Positions 1-14,064 of a stretch of DNA of 30,925 nucleotides are shown here, one piece after another. Within the stretch, counting starts at the first letter, position 1. Every line of letters starts with the position of its first letter. The DNA is taken from assembly GCF_000090795.2 (NCBI RefSeq), contig NW_003546567.1:1-30925 (forward strand), in the 5' to 3' direction. The stretch comes from Amphimedon queenslandica (Eukaryota; Porifera; Demospongiae; Haplosclerida; Niphatidae). Position numbers and translations under genes: made by a program. A model generated the notes under the pieces. That model saw only the letters and a list, made by a program, of their open reading frames with translations, was not told the DNA's origin and did no database searches.

Positions 1-75
1 AATATAGCCACTAGGATCTCATGTAAGGATTTTAAAAGTGAAGACACACATACACACACGCACTATGTGCTACAG

Positions 76-3000
76 CTATTCTTTTGCCAGCTCCAATAGC
101 TCTGGGTTATTGTTCATGATTGTGGATAAGAGTCTTTCTAAATATCCTCTAAGGGAAGTTAGCTCTTCACTCATCTCGATCTTTGATTCTTTTAGCTCTG
201 GAAAAGAGGGAAAAGAAAAAGGAGAAAAATATCATAAACAATATGTACACGTGGAATATTTATTATTGTACAGAAATGTGCATGTACATGTACATTGTAC
301 ATATATGTATGTACATGTACATGTACATTGTACATATATGTATGTACATGTACATGTACATGTAAAGGGTCGGAATCAGTTCAAACTTGCTACACAGCAT
401 AAAAATCATAAAAATTTTCTCCTAGCCATTTTTGGCGAAATATTTTGAGTAAGTACTTTAAAAATTCATAAAAAATCTAATTTTGGTCGGAATCAGCTCA
501 AACTTGCTACACAGCATAAGAACTTGTCTATGTATCAGAAAAAATTATAAAAATGGAGAATTTTCTCCTAGTCATTTTTGGCGAAATTTGGCCAAAATCC
601 CTGTACTATAGTACAGGGATTTTCGCCCAATTTTTGAGTAACTTTAAAAATTCGTAAAAAATCTAATTTTGATTGGAATCAGCTCAAACTTGCTACATAG
701 CATAAAAACATGTATACGTATCAGAAAAAATCATAAAAATGAAGAATTTTCTCCTAGTCATTTTTGGCAACATTTGGCCAAAATCCCTGTACTATAGTAC
801 AGGGACTTTCGCCCAAATTTTTAATAACTTTAAAAATTCGTGAAAAATCCAATTTTGATTGGAATCAGCTCAAACTTGCTACATAGCATAAAAACATGTA
901 TACGTATCAGAAAAAATCATAAAAATGAAGAATTTTCTCCTAGTCATTTTTGGCAATATTTGGCTAAAATCCCTGTACTTATTACAGGGACTTTTGCCAG
1001 ATTTTAGAGTAACTTTAAAAATCCACTGACAAAAAGCCGAGCACTATCCCTGCGAGAAAGCCTGCTCATAACTCTTAAAATTAATGCTAGAAATTTAGAA
1101 CTACATGTACTGTAGCTGGGTGGGTATCATAAGACATGGATACATGTATAGTACATGCATTTTTTAGTGAAATTCACAAAACCATGGGCTATAATAATTA
1201 TGATTAAACATTCTTCTTGTCAGAAAAATAGGCGTTGGAATTTTTTGTTATGAGACGAAAATGTGGAGGTTTACGTTAACACTTGATTTGATACAAACAA
1301 CAATAAATTACAGTGTTTGACAACAAAGTAGTTTTGGAGAGAGAGAGAGGGGGGGAGAGAGAAGGAAAATAGAGAGAGAGAGAGAGAGAGAGGAGAAAAG
1401 AAAAAAAATTAGCAAGAGGAGGAAAGAGAAATTAAAATAACCTTTAACTTGTAGCTTTAATGACTTGTTCTCCGCTTGCAAGTCAGCAATCTCTTGATCT
1501 AAAATAATAATTAAAATCACAATCTCATCATGAAATTTGTTATTCTAAGACAAAAAAAAAATACATTTTGTGCAAAGAACAAAGGGAAACTGTCAAAACA
1601 CATGAAACACAATATGAATAGTATTAGAATCAAATAACAAGACTTTAAACAAAATTCATCTAGAGTGGATTCTTAATTGAATATGATGCAACAGTGTGTA
1701 TTAGCATAAATGCAATTATTGCGTGTTTGCAGAACTGACTATAGTATGTGTACTTCAATAAGGATGTGAATGTGTGTGTGCCTGTCATGTGAGGCCACAA
1801 TACACACAATTCAATGCTCAGTGTGAAAAAATAAACCATATATACATACAGAGCACCTAATAGTAGCTGATGCAATTCGGTTAGCATGTGACCGGCAACT
1901 TATCAAATTAGTGTGAGAGAGACAGCTCTTCAATAGTGACCAGCTTGCATCTGATGCAACAACTAATTGTTATTACCCATAAAAGGAGTTTACTGCTCTT
2001 TATACATGAAAACATACATGTACGTGTACATTATGTCATTTTCATACAAATACATGTACTTGTACATGAGGTTGTGTATTTTTCATATGTACAATGTAAA
2101 AGTACATGTACAAGGTATTGAGTTATTGATTAAGGCTCAAAGCTACTCTACACAATAAAGGAAGTCCTTTTAAAATATCATCAAAGACTCTCAGAGCCAT
2201 TCAACCAATAGGAACAAAGCCTTTCATTCAGTGCCTCTCCTACATGTACATGTACATGTACATACAACCTCAGATACAAAGGGATTCTGTAATAAGAGCC
2301 AAATGTACATGTACATGTACATTTGGCAACACTATATAAGATGGAAAGGATGGGAAACCTAATTGAAAGACAACAAACATTTGGCACAAGAACTGAGTCT
2401 TGCTAAAGAGACAACCAAAGAAAGAAAGGGACAGACTAAACACTGTACAGCCACAGTAGGGCAGCTGCTAGCATGTAGGGACATATGGTGAAATTAGGAA
2501 TGAGGACTAATGAGTAACAGAAACATTAGCCCCTAAGTGTTTAGTCTATATTGTAAGTAAGTCAATACAACGTCCCATTACTGGGTGTGTACACTGTACA
2601 TATTGCTGTCTGAGAGGAACATTAGAACACCTTAATGGACACAAATACACGTATACATGAACACACACATTATAAGATCATCAGTCTATGAGGTAGGGCC
2701 AGTCATTATTGGCTATTGTCAAGATAATGCTTATAGTGCTGCTAATGTCTTATCAATTAATGGTCCTTTTAATTACTCTTATCACTAACATGTACATGCA
2801 TGCACACATGTACATGTACATGCTATTGATTATCTGTACATGTACTGTATCTATGGCATACATGTAGCTAAAATAAAAAATTGAGTTGCAAGTTCTTCAT
2901 TCTTTCTCATTTAAAATGCACATTTACTGTACATTGCATGTACAATACACCATAATTAAATCAGGAACATTCAACTACGTAATACATTCATAATGACATT

Positions 3001-3671
3001 GATACTTGTAAATCTCACCCACAAAAGTCAGGATATACTATCAAATGATGTCAGTAACAGGATATTTCATTACCACTGTCTACCATTATTCATTAAAGTA
3101 CAAAGCTATTCACTGGCTACTCTGCACCCAATGTACTGTCTGTACTGTACAGCTGCACTCTTAAAAACAATTTTAGACTTGAAAAAACAAGACACCAATA
3201 AATAAGCTTATTATCTCCAGGGGTTATCAAGTACATGTACATGTACATGTAAATAAAAATGATAATTTAAAAACTGAATACCAAGAGTACACTAATAAAG
3301 GAAGTTGTATCAAGGAAGTACTGTACATATATATTGTACATTGTACATGTACCTAATACATGTACATAACACATGTACCTAATACATGTATATACATGTA
3401 TAATGTACATGTACATGTAAGAGGTTAAGAAAGCAATGAAAAGAGAGGAAATAATGTACCAATTGAATTGATAGTCACTTACCACTTAGCCTTGACTTCC
3501 TCTGCCCTGAGGACGGTGTCCCACCTAAATGAAGCACATCTGGTCGGGGCTGATCCTTCTTAGTGTATGTGAAGTGAACAGAAGAAACGCCTGTCCCACC
3601 GGACATGGTTTCTACTACGACAGGACCAGTGGTGGGCATGTCTCTTGGCAGGCTTGTGATTACCAGCTTGC

Positions 3672-3757
<86 letters not shown>

Positions 3758-6155
3758 ATGAAAAAGATAAAGTAGAACAACACTAATGAAGAAGATAATG
3801 CATGTATGTACGTGTACATGTACATGTACATGCAATACATGTACATTTATAAAGCTGGACTGCTGCACTGCAAGCTGTATACGCTGTACATGTTCAAGCG
3901 TGCAAAAAGCTGAGCTGGTGAATATTTCACAACATGCTGACAGCTACACTATGTGTTTACAGCTGACAAGGCAAACATTAAGAGCTGAGAAAGTATATTC
4001 ACTCATCTACTCAATAGTAGTAACAATAAATGATATTGCTAACATCATCAGAACATAAAAACACATACACTTTGAATAATAATTATGTCATTTAAAAGTG
4101 AATCTCTGTCAAACTATTCCCACATGAATACATGTACACATGTACATGTACAGTGCACTCACTACCACACACACAAACACACACACACACTCCACAATTA
4201 CAGGTAGTTAAAAATAACCTTAACCATATACCAACACATAAAAGTAAGGTTATAATGACAGTAGATCCTTCCACAAAGTCTATACAACTTGTTTTGAACT
4301 TGCCGACGACAGTACATGAACATGTACATTACTTTGAACCATAATCATATTATCATTATGACTAGTATTGGTGTATGGTCTAGTTGGTGTAAAGTCCATG
4401 AAAAAGGAAGTGGAGAGGGCGTGTAGCCCTTTGATAACAGAGCCATCACTTCAAAGGACTCTCAATGAGTGAAAGACTATCCTTAAGTTCATACACTGAA
4501 CAAGGAAACAGTGACCATTATCAGAAGTATCATCAAGTAATTGTATTTTCTATCCACAAGACTACAGACTTAATCTATGATTATTTGATATATTTTGTTA
4601 CACAATAATATCATATACAGTACAAAATAGAATTATCTATGCTTACCAGCAGTGAAATTGGATCAACTATACATCTACAGTAATACAAACTAGGTCATAA
4701 TAATAATCATCATAATTTTCCTAGTCTTACATGTATTCCAATTACAACCACTTGCACATTACAATTGTGCTCAATTCACAATATAATAATTGCCATGCTG
4801 ACCTGATGAGAAGTATTCCACTGTTTTAGTACAGTCCACATCGACTAGCAGGACTTTAACAATGTCACTCCTGCTCTCTCCAAGGTTAGTCCCCCGCAAG
4901 ACGATCCTCTCATTACCATGGGTTGAGCCTTCACTGGGAGATATGCCACTAACATCAGGTAACTGGGAGTCATCATCATCTGCAAGCATAAACAACCACT
5001 CACATAATTACAGTGTAACAAAAGCTTATCTTAAAAATACATGTACATGTACATGCATTAGGTCATGTTCTGGTGATTTTATCAAGTGCTGATTGTGTTA
5101 CCACTGTAGCTTCAGAGCATTGTAAATTTTGTATTAGGCTTTAATAGGACAGACATGCATGTGAAAACAAGTGGGTTACATGTACATGAACAAATATATA
5201 CCCACCCACACCATGTGTGGTATATGTACTTAGATGTATAATATTTTTTATCTATGAGCTATGCAAGCATATTATGATAATCAATGTAATGTACAGTGCA
5301 TTAGTGCATGTACATGTATGTATGGCGCCCACAAGTGATAGTAAACAGCCACACATACACAATGTCAACACCACAAGTGGGACTGATCATGGATATACAA
5401 ACACTAACTTAGTCTGTGGGGAAAGGGAGGGAGGATGTGGAAAATAGGAACAATGAGAGGAAAATGAAAGTTATGAAAAGAAATAAACCACAAAGGAGTG
5501 TGAGAGAGAGAGGGAGTGAGAGAGAGGGAGAGAGAGGGAGTGAGAGAGGGAGTGAGAGAGAGAGAGAGAGGGAGAGAGAGAGGGAGAGAGAGAGGGAGAG
5601 AGAGAGAGGGAGAGAGAGAGGGAGTGAGAGAGAGAGAGAGGGGGCATGCAGAAAATAAGAAGGGGAAAGAGAGGGGGAAGAGAAGGACAGAGAAAGAGGG
5701 GGGGAGAAAACTTACTACCTAGTGGTGAACTCATTCTTTCATCATCAATGGGTGAGAGATGACCCCCTCCAGATAGATCCTTCCTAATGTCAGAATCAGA
5801 GGAAGACGAGAGCCTGTTGTTCCCTATCCCTAACTTCCCACCGAGCGGACTCCATTTCTCAAAGTGAGCCCCAATCCCACCACTCTTCTTTCCACTGCCC
5901 GAAACATCTTCGCTTGAGCTGTGAGAATTAGTCGGTGAGAGGTCAGAGGCAATCCGTACTTCAGACACATAACAGCTGAGGCAGAGGTCGCCATGATAGC
6001 TCCTGTCTTTCTTGTAGGGTTGGAAAGGAATCCATTGGTCGTGTTTCCGTCTTGTTAGAGAGGAGATGGGGACACTGATGATACCAATGGTGTGCCCCTG
6101 ATCCTTTAGTTTAAACTTGAGGGAGTCAGTTAGTTTTCCTGATACATTACTGGAG

Positions 6156-6186
<31 letters not shown>

Positions 6187-7538
6187 AGAGAGAGAAAAAA
6201 AAGCACAAGAAAGAAAGAATTCATAAAGAGAAAGGAGAGAGGGGGAGGGAGAAAGAGAGGAAGAAGGAAAGGGGAAAAACTAACATATGTACATGTACAT
6301 GTAGAATATGTTAGAAAGGGGAAAGAAAAGATAATTTCAGAGAAATAACGGCAATACTTGTACTTGTACATGATTACAAGTACATATTTGGTTTTCAGTT
6401 ACAAAACAAAAAACAAAAACAATGAATTTCATGGAATGGAACCAAATTCCAGAAACTATAAAGGAAAGGAGTAGAGAATGGGACCAAAAGCAGGAAATAT
6501 ATGATAATGATGATAGGAAGCACATTATCATGGCTGAGCTAAAACACATTCCAATGACATAATGGAGAGTGATCCCATTACATGTGGATGTATTGTACAT
6601 GCTTGATTTGAGATGATAAAAGGAATTACAATGTACATATAGTTGCAATTTGTATAAACAAAGTCTGAGAGAGAATGAAATCATAAGAATAGTATAGATG
6701 ATAGTGATCATTACTTGGATACATCATGTATAAATGTGTGTGTGTAGGAGGAGTTGGTTGTTACAACTTAATTAATGATCCCTACATGTATATTGTCTAT
6801 TGGGTATTACTAAATTAAGTTTCGAATGCTCTCATTTCCCCAAGGACAAAAGCTCAAGCTTTTAAAAATATAATGGTGGAGTTTTCTGACGAAAAACTAC
6901 ATGTAAATGTAGGTGTAGTTAGAAAAAGTAATAGTTATTCTCAATGAATAATTATTAAAAATTAATCATTACTAAATCCGATTCAAAAATGCTTTGTCAA
7001 AGCACTCTGCAAAGATTATGATGCCCCAGTCTTTTGCTCAAATTTCCCAAAAGTCAAAAAATATTACAAATATGAAGTTTTGTTATCACTATTAGTGTAT
7101 TTTTATTATTTTAGCAAGTTGCTGAGCTATTTACACTTACACATGAGCTTCTTGATTCCAGAAGGGCTCGGTAGACTCTACCTCCTCAGTCTGAAACAGC
7201 TCCTTTCCCAGTCCAAACACAACAGACGCACGTATAGGCTCTAAAAAGATGACCAAGCTTTAGAATAAGTCCCTACCCTCTCTCACCTCCCTTTCTCCTT
7301 CCCTGCAGCTGCCGTCCGCTTATCACTAATGGGGGGAGTTAGTATACAGTAAATTCCTGCCTCCCTTCCTTCCTTTTACTTTCACTTTACCTGTTATTGT
7401 AACTTTCTGTGGCAACTCTCTCTCCATGAATGATGAGACATTAAAGTAACGGATTTCTTTCTTATCACATTCGCTAAAATAGAATTTTTAAATATAAGAG
7501 GAGATGCGGTAGATGTTCAACCACGTGGGTTACGTCAT
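76..7538 (-). CDS. Rab11-family-interacting-like protein with C2, IPT/TIG and FIP-RBD domains
   Basis: Exons, read on the minus strand: 7538-7534 (candidate start only), 7473-7391, 7240-7141, 6149-5716, 4979-4803, 3671-3483, 1498-1442, 197-76. All phases agree and give about 388 residues. Residues about 7-130 form a C2 domain like that of class I Rab11-FIPs (a VVFGLGKELF strand, then QWIPFQPYKKDRSYHGDLCL). A Ser-rich linker follows. Residues about 212-295 form an IPT/TIG domain resembling that of exocyst subunit Sec5 (DVSGISPSEG, VLRGTNLGES, VVVETMSGGTGVSSVHF). The C-terminus is a coiled coil ending in the Rab11-binding signature (LRGYLERLLSTIMNNNPELL). Known FIPs dimerise through this coil and bind Rab11 on recycling endosomes, and class I C2 domains bind acidic phospholipids. 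The first exon is weak: it would hold only ATG plus two bases, spliced at GTAACC. A LARP6 polyadenylation signal at 7702-7707 limits where transcription can start. The 1.98-kb intron 1499-3482 holds only repeats. Confidence 0.85.
287..362. repeat. (TACATG)n-type palindromic microsatellite
   Basis: Alternating TACATG/TGTACA hexamers with an internal duplication (a TGTACATATATGTATG block appears twice). The right terminal copy has only a short version near 29798-29818. The same hexamer tract is scattered through introns and spacers: about 2243-2263, 2304-2323, 2811-2822, 3232-3250, 3338-3418, 3810-3845, 5038-5055, 6290-6303, 22100-22118, 22141-22158 and 22265-22290. Each unit is self-complementary. 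Confidence 0.85.
372..1020. repeat. Hairpin-unit tandem array A (four units)
   Basis: Units start with the head GGAATCAGCTCAAACTTGCT at 372 (diverged), 489, 675 and 861, giving a spacing of 186 bp after a shortened first unit. Each full unit ends in a long inverted repeat built on the 20-base palindrome CCCTGTACTATAGTACAGGG, flanked by AAATTTGGCCAAAAT and its near-complement. The last unit's palindrome has decayed (CTGTACTTATTACAGG). No coding potential or terminal inverted repeats are visible. A non-autonomous element or satellite is the likely nature. The array lies in the last intron of the Rab11-FIP-like gene. Confidence 0.88.
1499..3482 (-). other. Long intron of the Rab11-FIP-like gene, repeat-rich
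   Basis: Almost 2 kb lie between the TIG exon and the coiled-coil exon. The donor at 3482 (AGTG|GTAAGT) and the acceptor at 1499 (TTTTAG) join in phase and create GAT. I see only TACATG-type tracts and AT-rich unique sequence here. Short open frames in the stretch have no recognisable domain. Confidence 0.7.
3338..3418. repeat. (TACATG)n-type tract in intron
   Basis: A degenerate run of ATGTACATGTACCTAATACATG-type units within the long intron, mixed with TACATATATAT. It belongs to the same dispersed hexamer family as 287-362. Confidence 0.75.
3675..3754. repeat. (GA)n microsatellite serving as polypyrimidine tract
   Basis: About 40 uninterrupted GA repeats. On the transcribed minus strand it reads (CT)n and abuts the acceptor CTCAAG| of the second TIG exon (exon begins at 3671). 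The long Leu/Ser open frames across it are artefacts of the repeat. Confidence 0.95.
5503..5641. repeat. GA-rich degenerate microsatellite
   Basis: GAGAGAGGGAGTGAGA-type repeat in the Rab11-FIP-like intron between the C2/linker exon and the first TIG exon. It produces spurious Arg/Glu or Ser/Leu open frames on both strands. Confidence 0.9.
6150..7140 (-). other. Intron within the C2 domain coding region
   Basis: An intron of about 1 kb between the exons for the two halves of the C2 domain. Its 3' end on the minus strand is a GA/CT tract (6155-6188) running into the acceptor CCTCCAG|. The remainder is AT-rich with a TACATG run at 6290-6303. I see no conserved coding in it. Confidence 0.7.
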
Positions 7539-7701
7539 TATGAGCTAATGGGGCCAACTTAGCAAAATTGCAAAATAAGCATTCCAATGGTCTAGTGTAA
7601 TGTTCACATGAGTTTATAGACCAAACAAGGAAACATGCGATTATCAGTCCAAAACACCCACACAGTTCACATTCAAAAGAAGAGAAAAAGACTAAAATGG
7701 C

Positions 7702-7707
7702 TTTATT
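7702..7707 (-). terminator. Candidate polyadenylation signal of LARP6
   Basis: AATAAA on the minus strand, about 265 bases past the LARP6 stop codon. It also separates LARP6 from the downstream Rab11-FIP-like gene, whose transcript would have to start in the next about 170 bases if the candidate first exon is right. Confidence 0.45.
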
Positions 7708-7972
7708 TGTCCACCCGCCTTTCCTTCCTTGCCAAATTTCAGCCTGATGTTCAGCTCTTTGATATAATAATTAGTTATCATTATTTTTGAGAAACAAAAG
7801 AAAAAGTTTATACAGCATCAATCATAATACATGTAATAATAGAGTGATTTGGAATACTATAAAGTACATAGGTATATCATATGATAAGAGATTACAATGA
7901 TGTTAAAATCCAGTATATGCAGTGGTATATGCATGCGTGTGTGTGTGAGTATTAATGTTCTTGATTCATGAG

Positions 7973-9124
7973 TTAGTGAAAACCTCCTGTCCCATCAGGT
8001 CCATAAGGCAGTCTCACTACAGTAACTGCAATACTGGTATTCTCTCTTAGTAATGATAATCTTGATTTTGGCGAGACAGATGAGTTTGAGGAATCAGAAA
8101 AGAACTTTCTAGAAGGAGCCGGGCTAGGCATGGGGCTCAGACTAGGCGAACGACTGTTGGCAGTGTAGCCAGAGTCATAACCTGATGACACACGACTGCT
8201 CCTTGGTCCTTGCTTCCTTACAATAGGTGAAACCTTATTCAAATTATTACCGGAAGACTCGGTCGTTTTCTGATGCTTTTTCAACTCCAAATTGGATCCT
8301 TTAGTTTCAGTATCAGCAGGTGGTGAGAGGATTTGAACGGACATTGTTTGGCGCCAGTTTTGTGAAAGCTCTTTAAATGCTTTCTTAGCCTCCGAGATGC
8401 TAGCGTATTCGACCAAAATACAAGGCTCTTTGCCAATAGCGGGGAACTTTGATCGACAAGACTTTACATCCAAAGGTATTGCTCTTCCTGGTCGCATGAA
8501 GGTCACATTCTTGACATTCCCATAACGACTGAACTCATGTCTGACATCAGACTCATCTGGATCCTGAGTTGGATAATTAGTGATGAGGAGGGTTTTTGGT
8601 AGATGTGAATAGTCAACTTTTGGAGCTGCTTCAAGTCGACGTACCTTAGTGCCCTCTTCATTTACCTGTAGTAGTGTTGATGATTGAACTGCAGTTAGGA
8701 CAATCTTCCAATCCTTGGTGATGCTCTTTACTTTGCGTAAAGAAGCCACCAACTTGAGGCTCACATAGCCTTGCTTGTTCCTGGTGATGTGCTTCATGAG
8801 GAAGGAGTCCTTCTGCAAGTTCTCATCACTGAAGTACCATTCTACTTGCTTCCTTGCTCTCTCCATTAAAGACTCTTCGTCTTCGCTCTCAGGCTCGGCA
8901 GCTTTTTCTTCAGTGTTGTGCTGGAGAGGCTGTTCGTCTCCGCTCGTGTTTGCTGCTGGAGAAGTATCCCGGGGCGTCTCTTCAGGAGAGCTGTATCCAC
9001 CGTCGTCCTCGCTTACTGGCCTCTCCCCGTTGGAGTACAACTGGTAGAGTGCAGCAGCTTTGGAGTCGGAGCATGATCCGCTGAAAGAGAGCGGTGAAGG
9101 AACGAGAATGTCTACTGTGGCCAT
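7973..9124 (-). CDS. LARP6: La-related protein 6 (LARP6)-like RNA-binding protein
   Basis: A single-exon gene of 383 residues. Residues about 84-168 are a La motif (QVEWYFSDENLQKDSFLMKH). Residues about 176-268 are an RRM (KTLLITNYP, then ILVEYASISEAKKAF). The last 18 residues contain the LARP6 SUZ-C/LSA signature (GPDGTGGFH at the very end), which separates LARP6 from genuine La and LARP7. The region between is Ser/Pro-rich and low complexity, and the N-terminus is acidic. Known LARP6 proteins bind stem-loops in target mRNAs, for example collagen transcripts in vertebrates, and control their translation and localisation. The start is the first ATG of the frame and the context is good. The gene diverges from NMRK across about 550 bp. 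Lack of introns in a region of many-intron genes could mean retroposition, but introns may simply have been lost. Confidence 0.93.
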   Translation of the reverse strand: MATVDILVPSPLSFSGSCSDSKAAALYQLYSNGERPVSEDDGGYSSPEETPRDTSPAANTSGDEQPLQHNTEEKAAEPESEDEESLMERARKQVEWYFSDENLQKDSFLMKHITRNKQGYVSLKLVASLRKVKSITKDWKIVLTAVQSSTLLQVNEEGTKVRRLEAAPKVDYSHLPKTLLITNYPTQDPDESDVRHEFSRYGNVKNVTFMRPGRAIPLDVKSCRSKFPAIGKEPCILVEYASISEAKKAFKELSQNWRQTMSVQILSPPADTETKGSNLELKKHQKTTESSGNNLNKVSPIVRKQGPRSSRVSSGYDSGYTANSRSPSLSPMPSPAPSRKFFSDSSNSSVSPKSRLSLLRENTSIAVTVVRLPYGPDGTGGFH

Positions 9125-9675
9125 TTCTTCTTCTAACGGTTGCTAAATTCAGTGAGTACTCGATGCACAGCTATTCCACACAGCAAGATCTATAAACCTT
9201 TCTCTCTTTTGTACGATCCCTGTACTTATCAGAGCTGACGTGGAAGAATCTTCCAGAATGCAAACGAATGGCCAGTCCTGCTTCTTGAATTCTTTTTTAT
9301 AGCAAAGCTAAGCTTGCAAAGTAAGCATACACGTCATCCAATGCCTACTGCCTACGTCATGTCAGCAGCAATGTACGTATACATAAATCAAATCTAGCTA
9401 CAGTCAGCCTTGCCACGTATTACTGTTACAGACAGTCTAGCTATATCTATATTCATTCCCCTCCGCCCACAGGTGAGGTAATAATTCTGTTTGTGTGCTT
9501 TTAAATTATCCATCACTTTCTCGTGTTACTGTTTTGTCAGACTCATAACAGTTCACAACCCCCAACACATGAATACTGAAGCACCACTCAAAAGCAAGCA
9601 CATTGAGATCCAGTGAGAGTCAACTGATAGTTGATACTGTGGGGGACCATTGAAGCATCCCTTGAGATTTTGCCA
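9125..9675. promoter_or_regulatory. Shared LARP6/NMRK divergent promoter region
   Basis: 551 bp between the two start codons. About 110-135 bases upstream of the LARP6 ATG, TGACGTGG (9236-9243) is followed directly by the three-pentamer heat-shock element AGAAT CTTCC AGAAT (9245-9259). A CCAAT box (about 9338-9342) and CRE-like ACGTCA sites (about 9331 and 9353) lie further out. Nearer NMRK I see AT-rich sequence without a clear core motif. Confidence 0.55.
9245..9259. promoter_or_regulatory. Perfect heat-shock element (HSE)
   Basis: Three contiguous inverted pentamers of the nGAAn/nTTCn type, AGAAT-CTTCC-AGAAT, the canonical trimeric HSF binding site. It is about 121-135 bp upstream of the LARP6 start codon and about 420 bp upstream of NMRK, and is immediately preceded by the UPRE/CRE-like TGACGTGG. 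Confidence 0.55.
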
Positions 9676-13169
<3,494 letters not shown>

Positions 13170-14064
13170 TTGATTTACCTTAATAAATGAGTGGAGCTTC
13201 AATAGAGGCTCTTATTGGAAGACTCCCCTATAAACATTCAGGACTTCTTTACACTTTAAATGATAAGCAGTGGCTTCTTGAATCGTAACATGGCACCAAA
13301 AATTACCACCATTACAAATAAGGATGTGACGGCAATTTACAAATATTCCATATAAATACATTAAATACATATAATAATGCTAATAGTTAATACATGATTA
13401 TACATTACTTGTGTAGGATAAGGTCTAATAGGTAATACATGTGCATGTAATGGCCTCTGCATTATATCTGTGATTCCTGGATAATAATTTAAGATAGACA
13501 TAACAGACCAAACTATCACACAATACTAATAATCCATATATGCGCTCATACACAATACAGGTATAACCGTATTAATACTGTCAGATTTCATCATGCATTA
13601 AATGGACCACAATACAATACTAATCAGTGTCATCATTACATGAGTTGCATCATCATCATAGTCTGTGTACTGTACTTTATCAATGGAACACAGTCCAGCC
13701 ACACAGTTCAGGTCAAGTAAACAATAACACAAGAGACAGACTGCACCTGGTACATGTGGGGCAGTGTCACTAATTGACACAGGATTGCATACGCACAGAT
13801 GTTTGAATGAAAAACCACTCAATTTGTATAATAATATCATTACACCATAGCTGGTGCCAGGCTAGAAGGACTGCTTCGTAGTAAATAGCATATTATAGCT
13901 GCAGTTTGGAAAGAAAGCTGTCAAACAGGTACGTCTAATGCAAATTGAGCTTTTTACAAGCTCTTTCTTGATGTATTCAATGAATGACCATAATGACACA
14001 ATAATTAGTAGTTAATAAAAGTAATATTATATATAATACATTGATTAGGTTATCTATTATTTTC
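13170..14064. other. Convergent intergenic spacer between NMRK and FKBP
   Basis: About 900 bp between two stop codons facing each other. It contains the NMRK AATAAA (13192-13197). I see no exon-like sequence, structured RNA or repeat of the window's families. Confidence 0.6.
13192..13197 (+). terminator. Polyadenylation signal of NMRK
   Basis: AATAAA 22 bases after the TAG stop codon, on the coding strand. Confidence 0.6.

Larger units (their letters stand above)
1..1267. repeat. Left copy of terminal direct repeat
   Basis: This stretch recurs in the same orientation at 29515-30925. The first about 255 bases match at a constant offset of 29514 with one visible mismatch (base 8). Further in, the copies differ by a longer (TACATG)-type tract here and by one fewer 186-bp hairpin unit here (four versus five). 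The match continues to the last base of the window, so the repeat is probably longer than what is seen. It contains the terminal exon of the Rab11-FIP-like gene, which is intact in both copies. Confidence 0.93.

Noticed and set aside
372..1020. Tandem 186-bp units as a CRISPR-like array
   Set aside because: Whole units are repeated without unique spacers, the host is an animal, and no cas genes are present.
1..1267. Terminal repeats as LTRs of a retroelement
   Set aside because: Between them lie ordinary host genes with introns, no gag or pol is visible, and the repeat contains the last exon of a host gene.
3475..3868. Long open frames of Leu/Ser or Arg/Glu around 3475-3868, 5416-6208 and 11562-11870
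   Set aside because: They are reading frames through (GA)n repeats. Only the parts outside the repeat that fit splice phases were kept (3483-3671 and 5716-6149).
7757..7781. Alternative first exon of the Rab11-FIP-like gene starting with ATGATAACTAAT on the minus strand
   Set aside because: The frame is open for about 24 residues, but the available donor (GTGGAC) is poor and leaves the wrong phase.
13598..13840. Minus-strand open frame of about 80 residues between NMRK and FKBP
   Set aside because: No recognisable domain, unremarkable composition and no fitting splice sites; likely chance.
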